A stretch of DNA of 64,000 nt from the NCBI RefSeq assembly GCF_032918005.1, contig NZ_CP136628.1:5255501-5319500 (forward strand). Reading direction: 5' to 3'. Under the pieces are notes generated by a model. The model worked only from the letters and a program-made list of their open reading frames with translations, was not told the DNA's origin and did not search any database. A program made the position numbers and the translations under genes. This document shows, in pieces, positions 17,686-26,801 of this stretch (the first letter of the stretch is position 1; each line of letters opens with the position of its first letter). Origin of the DNA: Bradyrhizobium sp. NDS-1 (GTDB taxonomy: Bacteria; Pseudomonadota; Alphaproteobacteria; Rhizobiales; Xanthobacteraceae).

Positions 17686-19998
17686 CTAGAACGCTCCGGC
17701 GATCGTGAGCCGGAACGTCATGGGCTCCACGGGGTGCAGCACGTAGTCCATCACGCCATTCTGACAGACTGCCGCTGGCGCGGTGCCCGATGTGCAGAGG
17801 TTGTAGAGCGTGTCGGTCCTGAGCAGCGACCCATAGGCATAGGTGATCTGGTTCGCCCTCGTGTTGAAAAGATTGAGCACGTCGAGCTGAAGGCGCCAGC
17901 CATTGTCGATGCGATAGCCGAGGCGGCCGTTGAAGATGCTGGTCGCGGAGGAGCGGAACGCGTTGTCCTCCGTCAGTGGGCTCGACGCCAGATAGCGCCA
18001 GCGCAACGTTCCGAACCAGCCCGTCTTCTCGCCCAGCGTCACGCCGGCCGACGCCACCATCGCCGGCGCATTCGGAATGTAGTTGCCGGGCGCGTTGCCT
18101 ATTTGCGCCTCCGGATAGCCGGCGAGCGAGGCATAGATCTCCGCCTGCTCGCTGTTGTAGCCGCGGAAACGCGCATGGGTCATGGCGAGATCGGCGTCGA
18201 TGTCGATCCATGACAGCGGCCGGTAATGGTTGGTCCATTCGAAGCCGTAGCGGCGGCTGGCGCGGGTGGCCGAGGTGTCGCCGGCATCGCCGGCGAACAG
18301 GATCTCGGAATCCTGGTCGAGGATGAAGAGACTGAGCGAGCTGTCGAGGCCGGGAACGATCCTGCTGCGCACGCCGACCTCCGCCCCCTTGGTACGAACC
18401 AGGAGCGGCGACGGCGTCAGCCTGGTCGCGGGATCGCTCGGGTCTTCCGTCGTGGTCGCACCGCGGGCATCGTTGGAGTGCATGCCGTAGCCCGCGCCGA
18501 GGAAGAACTCGGTCTGATGGAACGGCCCCAGCACCATCCTGAATTTCGGGCTGCCGAGCGCGGCGTCGGCGCGGCCGGAATTGTTGGCGTTGAACCGGGA
18601 GGTCACGTCCGCCGCATAATAGTCGCCGCGCCAGCCGACCGTCGTTCTAAGCCAGTCGGTCCATCGCACCGTGTTCTCGGCGAAGAGGCCGACACTGCCC
18701 TCGCCGACCTTGTCGCTGCGGACGTTGGAGAGAAAATCGCGCCGGAACGTGTTGGTGAGGGCAAGATCGATCGCGTCATAGCGCGACTGCAGACCGAAGG
18801 TGGTCTGCATCGGCAAGCCGGCCAGCGAGCCGTTCAGCGTGCGCGAGATGTTGGCGCCGGCCATCAGACGGTCGTCATGCTGGTGGAACTGGTCACCAAA
18901 CACGGGATCGCTGAGGTAGTAGGTGAAGTTATTGAAGAGATCGAGCTGGCTCTTCACGACATAGGCGTTGGCCTTCCACGACCCCGCATCGTCGCTCTGC
19001 GCAACGCGGCCCGAGAGTGCAAAGCGGTTGGTGTTGCCGCCGTCGCTCGGATCTTCCGAGCCGAAGCGGCTGAGAAAGCCTGCCGCGATCGCGCGCTGCG
19101 GCACCTGGTCGGTCGAATTCCATGCGTTCGTGTAGGCCATGCCGGTGATGGAGACGCCGTCGGTCGCGGTGCCCTGGCTGTAGCGAACCAGACCGTTGAG
19201 CTTGCGGACATTGTCCGGATGGTCCCACGGGCCGTTGTAGGTGCCGATCTCGCCGGCCACGAGCAGCGCGCCGTCACTCATCTTCGCGGAGTCCATGCCG
19301 AGGAGACGCCGGTAGCCGAAGCTACCCACGCTGACCTGCGCCAGTCCCTTGGTGCGGTCGATCAGGCCGACATGGACGCTTCCGACCGAGGCGAAATCGC
19401 CTTCCTCGGCGAAGTACGGACCCTTGCGCACATCCACCGCGGCGATGGTTTCCGGGATCAGCCAGTTGAGATCGGCATAGCCCTGGCCGTGCGCATGGGT
19501 GCGCATGTTGACGGGGACGCCGTCGACGGTGATGGCAAGGTCGGTGCCATGGTCGAGATTATAGCCGCGCAGGAAGTACTGGTTGGCTTTGCCCTCGCCG
19601 GAATGCTGCGTCACGATCAGGCCCGGCACCGCCTCGAGCGCTTCGCCCGGCCGCGTGAATGGGCGTGCATTGAGCTCTTCGCCGGAGATGGTGATCTCGC
19701 TGGCCATGCCGGGCCGGCTCCTTGCACCCGAGGCGACGCTGCTCCCGTCCGAGACTTGCGCCGCCGCAGGATACACAAGGACGCGGTCTCCGGCGGGGGT
19801 CGGCTTGCCGGAGCGTCGCGACGCGACCGGCTTTCTGCGCGTCGCCATCTCAGCACCGCCAATCTGGATTGGCGGCAGCTCGCGCAAGGCGTCACTGCTC
19901 TGCGCGAACACACGACCGTCATCGGCGAGCAGCACCAGGGCCGACAGAGCCGTCAGCGCGGCTCCGCCACGACCGGGCTCACGCCGCTTCGGTCGCAT
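17686..19998 (-). CDS. TonB-dependent outer-membrane receptor, probable nickel uptake
   Basis: A 770-residue receptor from the ATG at 19998. A basic N-terminus and hydrophobic core ending in VFAQ form the signal peptide. A plug domain (about residues 90-220, with LNARPFTRPGEALEAVPG) is followed by a 22-strand-type barrel ending in a terminal Phe (LTIAGAF). The start overlaps the NiCoT nickel permease stop by 20 bp, so the two are coupled. A NikR operator lies upstream of the pair. Together these indicate TonB-driven nickel, or chelated nickel, import across the outer membrane. Cobalt is an alternative metal. Confidence 0.88.
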   Translation of the reverse strand: MRPKRREPGRGGAALTALSALVLLADDGRVFAQSSDALRELPPIQIGGAEMATRRKPVASRRSGKPTPAGDRVLVYPAAAQVSDGSSVASGARSRPGMASEITISGEELNARPFTRPGEALEAVPGLIVTQHSGEGKANQYFLRGYNLDHGTDLAITVDGVPVNMRTHAHGQGYADLNWLIPETIAAVDVRKGPYFAEEGDFASVGSVHVGLIDRTKGLAQVSVGSFGYRRLLGMDSAKMSDGALLVAGEIGTYNGPWDHPDNVRKLNGLVRYSQGTATDGVSITGMAYTNAWNSTDQVPQRAIAAGFLSRFGSEDPSDGGNTNRFALSGRVAQSDDAGSWKANAYVVKSQLDLFNNFTYYLSDPVFGDQFHQHDDRLMAGANISRTLNGSLAGLPMQTTFGLQSRYDAIDLALTNTFRRDFLSNVRSDKVGEGSVGLFAENTVRWTDWLRTTVGWRGDYYAADVTSRFNANNSGRADAALGSPKFRMVLGPFHQTEFFLGAGYGMHSNDARGATTTEDPSDPATRLTPSPLLVRTKGAEVGVRSRIVPGLDSSLSLFILDQDSEILFAGDAGDTSATRASRRYGFEWTNHYRPLSWIDIDADLAMTHARFRGYNSEQAEIYASLAGYPEAQIGNAPGNYIPNAPAMVASAGVTLGEKTGWFGTLRWRYLASSPLTEDNAFRSSATSIFNGRLGYRIDNGWRLQLDVLNLFNTRANQITYAYGSLLRTDTLYNLCTSGTAPAAVCQNGVMDYVLHPVEPMTFRLTIAGAF

Positions 19999-21058
19999 CG
20001 GCGCATCCCAGAGCTTTGGTCGCGGCCCGGTGCCGTCCGCCCGCAAAGACGCGACGATAGAGCACGACCGAGACAAGCCAGGCGATTGCGAACAGTGCGA
20101 TCACGGCGAAGCCGACATTGGCGAGCGACTCGTTGAGACCTTCGACCAGCGCCCACACGCCCCCGGAGAGGCCGAACCGGTCGGCGGCCAACCCGAGCGC
20201 CTCGATACCGCCGATCAACAGCGCGACTGCCACGGAGGCGCCGGTGATCGTGAGGTTGTACCAGAGCTTTCGCAGGGGATCGACGAACGCCCATCGATAG
20301 GCACTCACCATCAGCGCGGAGTCGGCCGTGTCGACCAGCGCCATGCCGGACGCGAACAGCGCAGGGAAAACCAGGACATCCGCGACCGAGGCGCCGCGCG
20401 CGGCTTCGGTCGCGGAGATGCTGAGCAGGCCGATCTCGGTCGCCGTGTCGAAGCCGAGACCAAACAGGAAGCCGAGCGGATACATGTGCCATGGCTTTGT
20501 GACCAGGCGGAAGAGCGGACCAAACAGCCGCGCGAAGAAGCCACGATTGGCGAGCAGCCTCTCGAGACCCTCGGCGTCGTGGACGCCCTGCTCCCGCGCC
20601 GCCCGAAACGTCCGCCACAGGCTGACGAAGATGACGAGATTGATGGCCGCGATCACCAGCAGGAACAGTGCCGACACCGATGTGCCGATGAAGCCGCCGA
20701 TCTCCTCGAGCAGGCTGTCGCCGCCAAGGCTCACCACGCCGAGCGCAAGCAATATGGTCGCGACCACAACGACGGTGGAATGGCCGAGCGCGAAATGGAG
20801 GCCGACGCTGTGCGGCGCGCCGCCGGTCTGCATCAACTTGCGCACGACGTTGTCAATCGCGGCGATGTGGTCGGCGTCGACGGCGTGGCGCAGACCGAAC
20901 ACCCAGGCCAGCAGCGCAGTCGCCAGCACCGTCGGCCGGTCGCCGAACAGCGCGAAGGCCCAGGCCCATGCGGCGATGTTGGCGACGATGAGCCCCCCGA
21001 ACAGCACCAGCGTTCCGGGTTCGATCGCCCTTAAAGTCCGTCTCACCGCTTGCTCCAT
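19979..21058 (-). CDS. NiCoT-family nickel/cobalt permease
   Basis: A 359-residue inner-membrane permease of the HoxN/NixA/NicT family with about eight membrane segments. The diagnostic motifs are all present: RHAVDADH (57-64, the HX4DH metal signature), LGHSTVV (91-97) and LGFDTATE (201-208). It moves Ni2+ and sometimes Co2+ into the cytoplasm for enzymes such as uptake hydrogenase or urease. It is first in a two-gene unit with the TonB receptor. A perfect NikR operator sits 16 bp upstream of the start, so nickel excess should repress it. Confidence 0.95.
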   Translation of the reverse strand: MEQAVRRTLRAIEPGTLVLFGGLIVANIAAWAWAFALFGDRPTVLATALLAWVFGLRHAVDADHIAAIDNVVRKLMQTGGAPHSVGLHFALGHSTVVVVATILLALGVVSLGGDSLLEEIGGFIGTSVSALFLLVIAAINLVIFVSLWRTFRAAREQGVHDAEGLERLLANRGFFARLFGPLFRLVTKPWHMYPLGFLFGLGFDTATEIGLLSISATEAARGASVADVLVFPALFASGMALVDTADSALMVSAYRWAFVDPLRKLWYNLTITGASVAVALLIGGIEALGLAADRFGLSGGVWALVEGLNESLANVGFAVIALFAIAWLVSVVLYRRVFAGGRHRAATKALGCADATEAA

Positions 21059-21073
21059 CCACCCGATCCGGCA

Positions 21074-21101
21074 GTATGAGGTTTATCAAGAACCCTCATA
21101 C
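21074..21101. promoter_or_regulatory. NikR operator (GTATGA-N16-TCATAC)
   Basis: The sequence is exactly GTATGA, 16 bases, TCATAC, identical to the established E. coli NikR site including spacer. The symmetry extends to perfect 10-bp arms (CAGTATGAGG at 21072-21081 and its complement at 21094-21103). It lies 16-43 bp upstream of the NiCoT start, a position suited to nickel-dependent repression of the permease and its TonB receptor. No nikR gene is in the window. Confidence 0.9.
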
Positions 21102-21257
21102 TGGCAAGAGCAAGGAGCCGCGCCAGTTTCGAGCCTAACGGCCCGAAAAGCACACCGAAACGGAATTCAACTCATTGATCCAATGGAGACTTTCCTAGTC
21201 CGGGGCGTCGCCGCGCCGGAGCGGAATGCTGGACTGCGTTTCACGCAGGCGCGGCGA

Positions 21258-23531
21258 CTACATGTCCACCGTCATCGACAGCAGATAGGTGCGCGGTGCT
21301 CCCAGGAAGAACGTTCCGAACGACGCCACGCTCGACCAGTAACTCTCACCGGTCACATTCTGGATGTTTGCGCGGAAAACCGTCTTCTTGCCGTTGATCG
21401 CCGTGGTGTAACGCGCGCCGAGATCGAGCCGCGTCCAATCCGGGATCGGCTGCTTGTTCGCGCTGTCGACGAACTGCCGGCCGGTGTAGATGACGGCGCC
21501 GTTCAAGGTGAGATCTCTCATCCATGGCAGGTCCCATTCCGCCCCGATATTGGCCTGAATGGTCGGAACGCCGATCGGCGTATTGCCAACATTGGTCGCG
21601 ACGGCGGTCTTCGTCAGGGTGCCATCCAGGAACGAAAGACCTCCGAGGAGACGAACATCCGGCATGAGCTCGCCGTAGATGTTGACCTCGAGGCCGCGGA
21701 CCCGTTGCTCTGCGGTCGCCGCGAAGCGCCCGGCGGACAGCTCGCCGCTCGCCTTCGATATCTCGAAGGCGCTGAAGGTGGTTGCGATCCGGCCGAACTC
21801 CACCTTGATGCCGGCCTCGTACTGCTTGGCGACGTAGGGCTGCAGCACTTCACCGAAATTGGTGGCGGTCTGTGGAGCCACGTCGCCCTTGGCGAGACCC
21901 TCGACATAGTTCGCGTACAAGGAGACATGGTCGAGGGGCCGGACGACGAGGCCGACCACCGGGGTGACGGCGGTCTTGTCATAGGACGTCGTCGGCGTCC
22001 CGACATTGGAGGCATAGTTGTTCGCCTCGATGCCCTGGCGCCGGACGCCCAGGGTCAACAGGATGCGCTCGTCGAGCACGGACATGGTGTCGGCAATCGA
22101 AAGCCCCGTGAGCTGACTGTCCGAAAGTCGGGGCCGGTCGCTGATCTCGTTGGCAAATTGGGTTGGCGCGACGGTCGGATTGTAGATGTTCGACCCGACC
22201 AGACTGCCGTTGGTCAGCCGCCGATGCAGTGCGTCATGGTAGACCGAGGCCTGGAAGGCGACGGCATGATGCACGAAGCCGGTATCGAAGCGGGCGCGGA
22301 CGCCGCCGTCATAGGTGGTTCGATCAATGCTCAGTCCGAAGTACTGAGGCGTCGAGGTCGTGTTGCCGTTCGCGTTGACGATGGTCGGAAGGCCGAAAAA
22401 GCGCTCGACATTGGTCTTGGAGCCGCCGACGTCCGCAAACAGCGTGACCTGGTCGCTGAGATCGTACTCGGTCCGCAGCAACGCCGATTTGTCGGTGATG
22501 TTCGACCATTCCCAGGGCTGGGTCACGTTCAACTTGCCGTCCGGCGCCTTCGGCACCTGCAGGCCGGGAGCCATCAGAAACGGACGCGACGGAGCATCGA
22601 ACCGGTCGGTTTGCGCGATGAGATAGAGCCAGGACCTGAACCGCTCGCCTTGATAGTCGAGGGCCAGCGATCCGACGCCCGTCGTTTCGGATTGGCGATC
22701 GATCGGCGTGTCGCCGCCGCGGAGGCTCCCGGTGGCCCGTACGCCCCATTCCTTGCCGCTGCCGTAACGCCTCGCGACATCCCAGTGACCGCCGAAGCGT
22801 GCGACCGAGCCGTAACTTGCGGTCAATCGGGTCAGATCTTCTTCCGCACGCTTCGGCACAACGTTGATGACGCCGCCGACGCCGCCATTGGGAGCCATGC
22901 CGGAGAGCGCGGCCGAGGGACCCTTGAGCACTTCGAGGCGCTCGACGTAGTCCGTGAAGATGCGATAGGTCGGCGCGATTCCGTAGAGGCCTTCGAAGGC
23001 GAACTCACCATTGTTGCCTTCGTTGATCGGGAATCCACGAATGTTGAAGGAATCCACGATACCACCCGTCGGGTGGGAGCTTCGCACGGACGGATCGAGA
23101 ATCAGCGCGTCGGCACCCGTGGACGCCTGCCGATCCCGAATGAACTTGTCGGTGTAGCTCGTCACGTTGAACGGTGACTTCATGGTGTCGGTATTGCCGA
23201 GCAGTCCCAGCCGCGCGCCTCGCGCGACCTCGCCGCCTGCAAAGGCGGGAGCGACCCCCGATTGCGGTCGCGCTGCGGCTGTTTCGGTTTGCGGGGCGCC
23301 ACGCGCCGGGGCCCGCCGCGAATTCGATCGGGCCCGGACATCGTTTCGCTTGGTCGGCGCACGGCGGGCTGATTGTTGAGCCGGAGCATCGACCGTCACG
23401 GGCGGAATGGAATTGCCGCCTTGCGGTGTCTGGGATCGCGCAGGCGATTCGAACCACGCGAGCAACGCAACTCCACCCAGCAGCGCCGCACCAAAGCGGA
23501 CTACCGTCTCAACTCCACCCATCCGTCGCAT
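21258..23531 (-). CDS. TonB-dependent siderophore receptor (FhuA/FoxA-like)
   Basis: A 757-residue outer-membrane receptor. The signal peptide (residues 1-33, ending SPARSQ) is followed by a Pro/Arg-rich linker, a plug domain (about 110-240; VDSFNIRGFPINEG, VLKGPSAALSG) and a barrel. The spacing and SYGSVARFGG segments resemble the ferric siderophore receptor subfamily. It lies 200 bp downstream of the nickel permease start but points the same way, so it is a separate unit. An ICE-like half-palindrome about 75 bp upstream hints at iron control by Irr. The cognate siderophore is unknown. Confidence 0.92.
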   Translation of the reverse strand: MRRMGGVETVVRFGAALLGGVALLAWFESPARSQTPQGGNSIPPVTVDAPAQQSARRAPTKRNDVRARSNSRRAPARGAPQTETAAARPQSGVAPAFAGGEVARGARLGLLGNTDTMKSPFNVTSYTDKFIRDRQASTGADALILDPSVRSSHPTGGIVDSFNIRGFPINEGNNGEFAFEGLYGIAPTYRIFTDYVERLEVLKGPSAALSGMAPNGGVGGVINVVPKRAEEDLTRLTASYGSVARFGGHWDVARRYGSGKEWGVRATGSLRGGDTPIDRQSETTGVGSLALDYQGERFRSWLYLIAQTDRFDAPSRPFLMAPGLQVPKAPDGKLNVTQPWEWSNITDKSALLRTEYDLSDQVTLFADVGGSKTNVERFFGLPTIVNANGNTTSTPQYFGLSIDRTTYDGGVRARFDTGFVHHAVAFQASVYHDALHRRLTNGSLVGSNIYNPTVAPTQFANEISDRPRLSDSQLTGLSIADTMSVLDERILLTLGVRRQGIEANNYASNVGTPTTSYDKTAVTPVVGLVVRPLDHVSLYANYVEGLAKGDVAPQTATNFGEVLQPYVAKQYEAGIKVEFGRIATTFSAFEISKASGELSAGRFAATAEQRVRGLEVNIYGELMPDVRLLGGLSFLDGTLTKTAVATNVGNTPIGVPTIQANIGAEWDLPWMRDLTLNGAVIYTGRQFVDSANKQPIPDWTRLDLGARYTTAINGKKTVFRANIQNVTGESYWSSVASFGTFFLGAPRTYLLSMTVDM

Positions 23532-23970
23532 CAGGAAAGCCCCTCATCAATGGCCCTCTCTAGAAACGCGCCATGGTGACGGCAACGAAAATGCGTGTGC
23601 TGCGATTTAGAATGTCTCGATCATCGATGACAGCAGTGGAAAACACGTCTGGAAGGATTCCAAGGATGCTTTGCGGTCGCGCACAGAATGACGGGGCATG
23701 CCGAGGTTGTGAGTCCGGCTTCCGGCGGCGGCTACGGCCGGGTCAGGCGGCTGCCGCCGAGGGACCCGACTTGGTCATCACACACGATTGTGGCGACCGG
23801 AAAACGGGGACGAGCGACTGCGGGATTAAGACTCTGGTAATGATACGAACGTGATTGAACGCATGAATGCAAATCGTACACCGGCGGTGTCTAGCCCGTA
23901 ACGACCCTGCTATAAAGCAGAGTGACGGCTCGATCGATCGTCGCGAATTGCCCGGTTTCCCTGATTGCGC
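23532..23970. other. Gene-free intergenic region between receptor and acetyltransferase
   Basis: About 440 bases separating divergent genes. No convincing reading frame is present. It holds the ICE-like site near the receptor. On the acetyltransferase side there is a small inverted repeat CTGCT-ATAA-AGCAG around a TATAAA box near 23907-23920, which could be that gene's -10 region. Confidence 0.6.
23606..23620. promoter_or_regulatory. ICE-like (Irr-box) candidate upstream of siderophore receptor
   Basis: TTTAGAATGTCTCGA matches one complete arm of the rhizobial iron control element TTTAGAA-N-TTCTAAA and 4 of 7 bases of the other. It lies 75-90 bp upstream of the siderophore receptor start, a usual distance for Irr or related iron regulators. 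The imperfect second arm keeps confidence low. Confidence 0.35.
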
Positions 23971-25107
23971 ATGAACAAGCTTACCAACAGTTTCGACATC
24001 GTCATCGAGCAGTCGTTCGACTTTCTGTCTCCGGACTATGCCGAGCTGTTTGATCGCTCGACAGCCACCGCGTTCCAGCACCCGATCTGGCTGCACTGCC
24101 TCTACACCAGGCTCGCGCCGGAAGCGGGCGCGGCACCTCTGGTCGTCGTGGTCCGCCACCGTGCGACGGGAGCGCTTGCGATGGTGCTGCCGCTGCTCCG
24201 GATCCGGCGCGGTCCGATCCGAACCGTCGAGTTCGCCGACCTGCGGGTCTCCGACTATCTGGCGCCGGTCTGCAGCCCGGAATTGTTTTCGCAACTGCTC
24301 GACGACGCGGCTGCATGCGCGGAGATACGGCGCCTCGTTCGTCCATTCGATCTGCTCCGAATGACCAAGTTGCCCGACGGGCGGCTTCCGATCGAGAACC
24401 TGCTGGCTGCACCGCGCCGCGCGACGATGGACACCAACGCCTACGCGACGGTACTCGTCGCTCCGTTCGAGCAATGGCGGACGAGTACGATCGATCGCTC
24501 CTATCAGAAGGAGCTCGCAAAGAAATATCGTCAGCTCCAGAAGAAGGGCGTGCTGAGCTTCTCATGCTGCAACGACAGCCCCTCCGTGCTCGAGGCGCTG
24601 GAGGTGATGAAGAAGTTTCGCGGCCCACGCTTTCAGGCGCAAGGCGACGGTGATCTGCTCCAGCGTCCCGAATATTTCGGCTTCTATTCCGACGTGGCCC
24701 TTCGCGGTCTCGGCGCCTTTGTGCGTCTCTACGCCATGACGATGGACGGCGAAGTGATCGCCGCGGTGCTCGGACTGTGCCACCGGGACAGCTTCCTCGT
24801 CATCATGAGCGCCTTCGACATTGCCGGGTACAAGAGCCAGTCCTTGGGCGCGCTGATGTTCGAGCAGGTGGCGCGGGATTGTATCGAGCGCGGGGACCAG
24901 ATGCTCGATTTCACCATCGGTGACGAGCCATACAAGAAATTGTTCGGCGGACAGCCTTCGCCAATGTGGGCCGTCACGAAGGCCGGCAGCACCGTAGGCG
25001 CCGCCGCCCTTTTCGCGCTGAAGCAGGCTCCCTGGCTCAAGCTGGCGGCCAAGCGGCTATCGGATCTGAGGCTGCTGCCCGCCCGCACCCCGACGCCCAC
25101 GCGCTGA
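23971..25107 (+). CDS. GNAT-type acetyltransferase (CelD/BioF2-like), cell-surface polysaccharide
   Basis: A 378-residue cytoplasmic protein from the ATG at 23971. It is built as the double-GNAT fold of the BioF2-like/CelD family, which is related to FemAB: an N-terminal half with FQHPIWLHCLY and LVVVVRH, and a C-terminal half with KLFGGQPSPMW and DFTIGDEPYKK. Such proteins occur in exopolysaccharide and cellulose loci and probably acylate sugars or lipids. It begins the surface-polysaccharide stretch that includes the flippase at 26802 and the glycosyltransferase at 28362. The acyl donor and acceptor are unknown. Confidence 0.85.
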   Translation: MNKLTNSFDIVIEQSFDFLSPDYAELFDRSTATAFQHPIWLHCLYTRLAPEAGAAPLVVVVRHRATGALAMVLPLLRIRRGPIRTVEFADLRVSDYLAPVCSPELFSQLLDDAAACAEIRRLVRPFDLLRMTKLPDGRLPIENLLAAPRRATMDTNAYATVLVAPFEQWRTSTIDRSYQKELAKKYRQLQKKGVLSFSCCNDSPSVLEALEVMKKFRGPRFQAQGDGDLLQRPEYFGFYSDVALRGLGAFVRLYAMTMDGEVIAAVLGLCHRDSFLVIMSAFDIAGYKSQSLGALMFEQVARDCIERGDQMLDFTIGDEPYKKLFGGQPSPMWAVTKAGSTVGAAALFALKQAPWLKLAAKRLSDLRLLPARTPTPTR

Positions 25108-25134
25108 CGGGCGGCAGGCAAAGCGACGCAGACG

Positions 25135-26334
25135 TCAGGCGCGCAGCGCGCCGCGAACACGTCCAAGCCAGCCCGGATGCATCTGATCGACGCGATGGGC
25201 GAGGCTGCGCCGCAGGAAGTGCAGCCGCCGCCGGACATCCCAGCCGATATCGTTGCGGGACGTCAGGGCCTCACGAAAGCGTGCCATCTTCAGGGACTGC
25301 TGGTCCGCCGCGATCTTGTCGCGATCGGAATAGAACTGGGCAATCTTCTCCCGGCCCATGCCTGGCGTCATGAGCCATCGCGGCGCATGTTCGGTGCAAA
25401 GACGATCGACGTCCACCAGCAGGCGCGCGACGCCCGTGCCGGCGGCGGGACAATTGGTCTGGTATGCATCGCCGATGAGCACGATTCCGGGTTGGAGATG
25501 TCCCTCGACGACGGTCAGATCCATCACCCAGTTCCGGACCCGGTCGATGACGCGGAAATCGCCGAGATAGGGCCGCAATCCCGGCAGCAGGCGCAACAAT
25601 GTCGCTTCCGGTTCGCGGCGCAGCTCGCGCATGATCGGATCGGTCGGGTCGCGGAACATAAAGAGATTGGCCCGCATGCCGGCGCGGACGGGAAACAGGC
25701 TGAGATAGTCGATGCCGTCAGCCGTGCGCTCGCCATAGCAGGTCAGGGCCTCGAAATCGAACGGGCTACCGTCCTGCCGGGCAATCGTGAAGCCGAACGA
25801 AACCGAATGGCGCTCGGCCAGCACGCGCCGCCTGATCCCGAGTTTGTAGCCGAGAGCTCCCGCCATGCCCGTGGCCAGAACGACAAGGCGCGCGGTCACG
25901 CGCCGTCCGGAGGCCAGTTCGAGATGCTGGACGTCGTCGCTGCTGCTGATCGCGATGACCTCGTCGACGATCAGGCCGGATGGATCCGGTAGCTGGCTGC
26001 GCGCCATGGCAACGAGGTCGGCATAGGGAAATCCATAGGCCTGGCCGACGCTGACATCCACAACCTTGCCTTCCCGGATATTGAGCACCCGATCATATCG
26101 ACAAGCGATAGTCTCCAGCGCATTGAGGAAGCCCAGCTTGCGGAGCATCGCCAACTGGGGGCCGCCGATCTTTTCGACGCGGAACTCGTCCGGATAGACC
26201 GCCCGCTTGTCGATCAGGGCGATGCGATGCCCTACCCGCGCCAGCACGGCCGCCGCAAGCGATCCCGCAAGGCCGCCGCCGACGATCGCGATGTCTGCAG
26301 CGATCGGCTCGGTCACAGTTCTGTCCGCCGTCAT
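25135..26334 (-). CDS. FAD-dependent oxidoreductase / monooxygenase-like flavoprotein
   Basis: A 399-residue flavoprotein. The ADP-binding GGGLAGS motif begins near residue 19; IGDAYQTNCPAAGTGVARLL near 285 is the second FAD-contacting (GD) motif of p-hydroxybenzoate hydroxylase-like enzymes. The ATG at 26334 is preferred because it opens about 20 residues before the FAD motif; the frame is open 27 codons upstream. It converges on the acetyltransferase with 27 bp between stops. Position within surface-polysaccharide genes suggests a tailoring or quinone-related role, but no substrate can be named. Confidence 0.85.
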   Translation of the reverse strand: MTADRTVTEPIAADIAIVGGGLAGSLAAAVLARVGHRIALIDKRAVYPDEFRVEKIGGPQLAMLRKLGFLNALETIACRYDRVLNIREGKVVDVSVGQAYGFPYADLVAMARSQLPDPSGLIVDEVIAISSSDDVQHLELASGRRVTARLVVLATGMAGALGYKLGIRRRVLAERHSVSFGFTIARQDGSPFDFEALTCYGERTADGIDYLSLFPVRAGMRANLFMFRDPTDPIMRELRREPEATLLRLLPGLRPYLGDFRVIDRVRNWVMDLTVVEGHLQPGIVLIGDAYQTNCPAAGTGVARLLVDVDRLCTEHAPRWLMTPGMGREKIAQFYSDRDKIAADQQSLKMARFREALTSRNDIGWDVRRRLHFLRRSLAHRVDQMHPGWLGRVRGALRA

Positions 26335-26801
26335 GATCCAGGCTCCCACGGTCAACCAAAGTCGCACGTGCAATTCTCCGGCCTGATGTCGCATTGCAGG
26401 TCCAAACGCGATCACTTCTCGATATCGAGGTTAACGGAGCGGAGAGCCGAACGTCCCGACGATGGCCGGCACGCCTCTTGCTCGGGATTCCCCGCAGAGT
26501 CCCGTTCCTTGCAGCTCGACGGCCGGTCCCGGCGAGCCAACCCGCATTCAAACGGCTGATCTCGCCTGTCTCGGCCCTCGATGCGGCGCTACGCCGTCAT
26601 TCGATCCGGGCCAGACCTTGCTTGATTTGAGACAATGAGGACGACGATGTTCCACAGTGAAGCAACCGGAACGACCGCGATGTCGTCGCCGTCGGCAAGA
26701 TCCTGCTCGGTGCCCATTAACACTCGCGATTTTTCGGCATGCTAGGTTGTCGGCGATATCGGAACATGTCTCTTCAGGAGAGAGCAGCTCCTTAAACTTC
26801 C
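26335..26801. other. Gene-free intergenic region upstream of flippase
   Basis: About 467 bases between divergent genes. I see no coding frame with a start and ribosome site. A TTGAT-TTGA-GACAA sequence at 26622-26635 resembles half of an FNR/FixK box but has two mismatches in the second arm. An AGGAGAGAG is found near 26776, too far from the flippase ATG to be its ribosome site. Otherwise nothing recognisable. Confidence 0.55.

Noticed and set aside
18226..23177. Very long plus-strand open frames (18226-20136 and 20328-23177) opposite the TonB receptors and the nickel permease.
   Set aside because: No recognisable domains, no ribosome sites, and complete overlap with well-supported minus-strand genes.
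26622..26635. FNR/FixK-like box TTGAT-TTGA-GACAA.
   Set aside because: Two of five bases in the second arm disagree with the ATCAA consensus, and no oxygen-regulated gene is adjacent.
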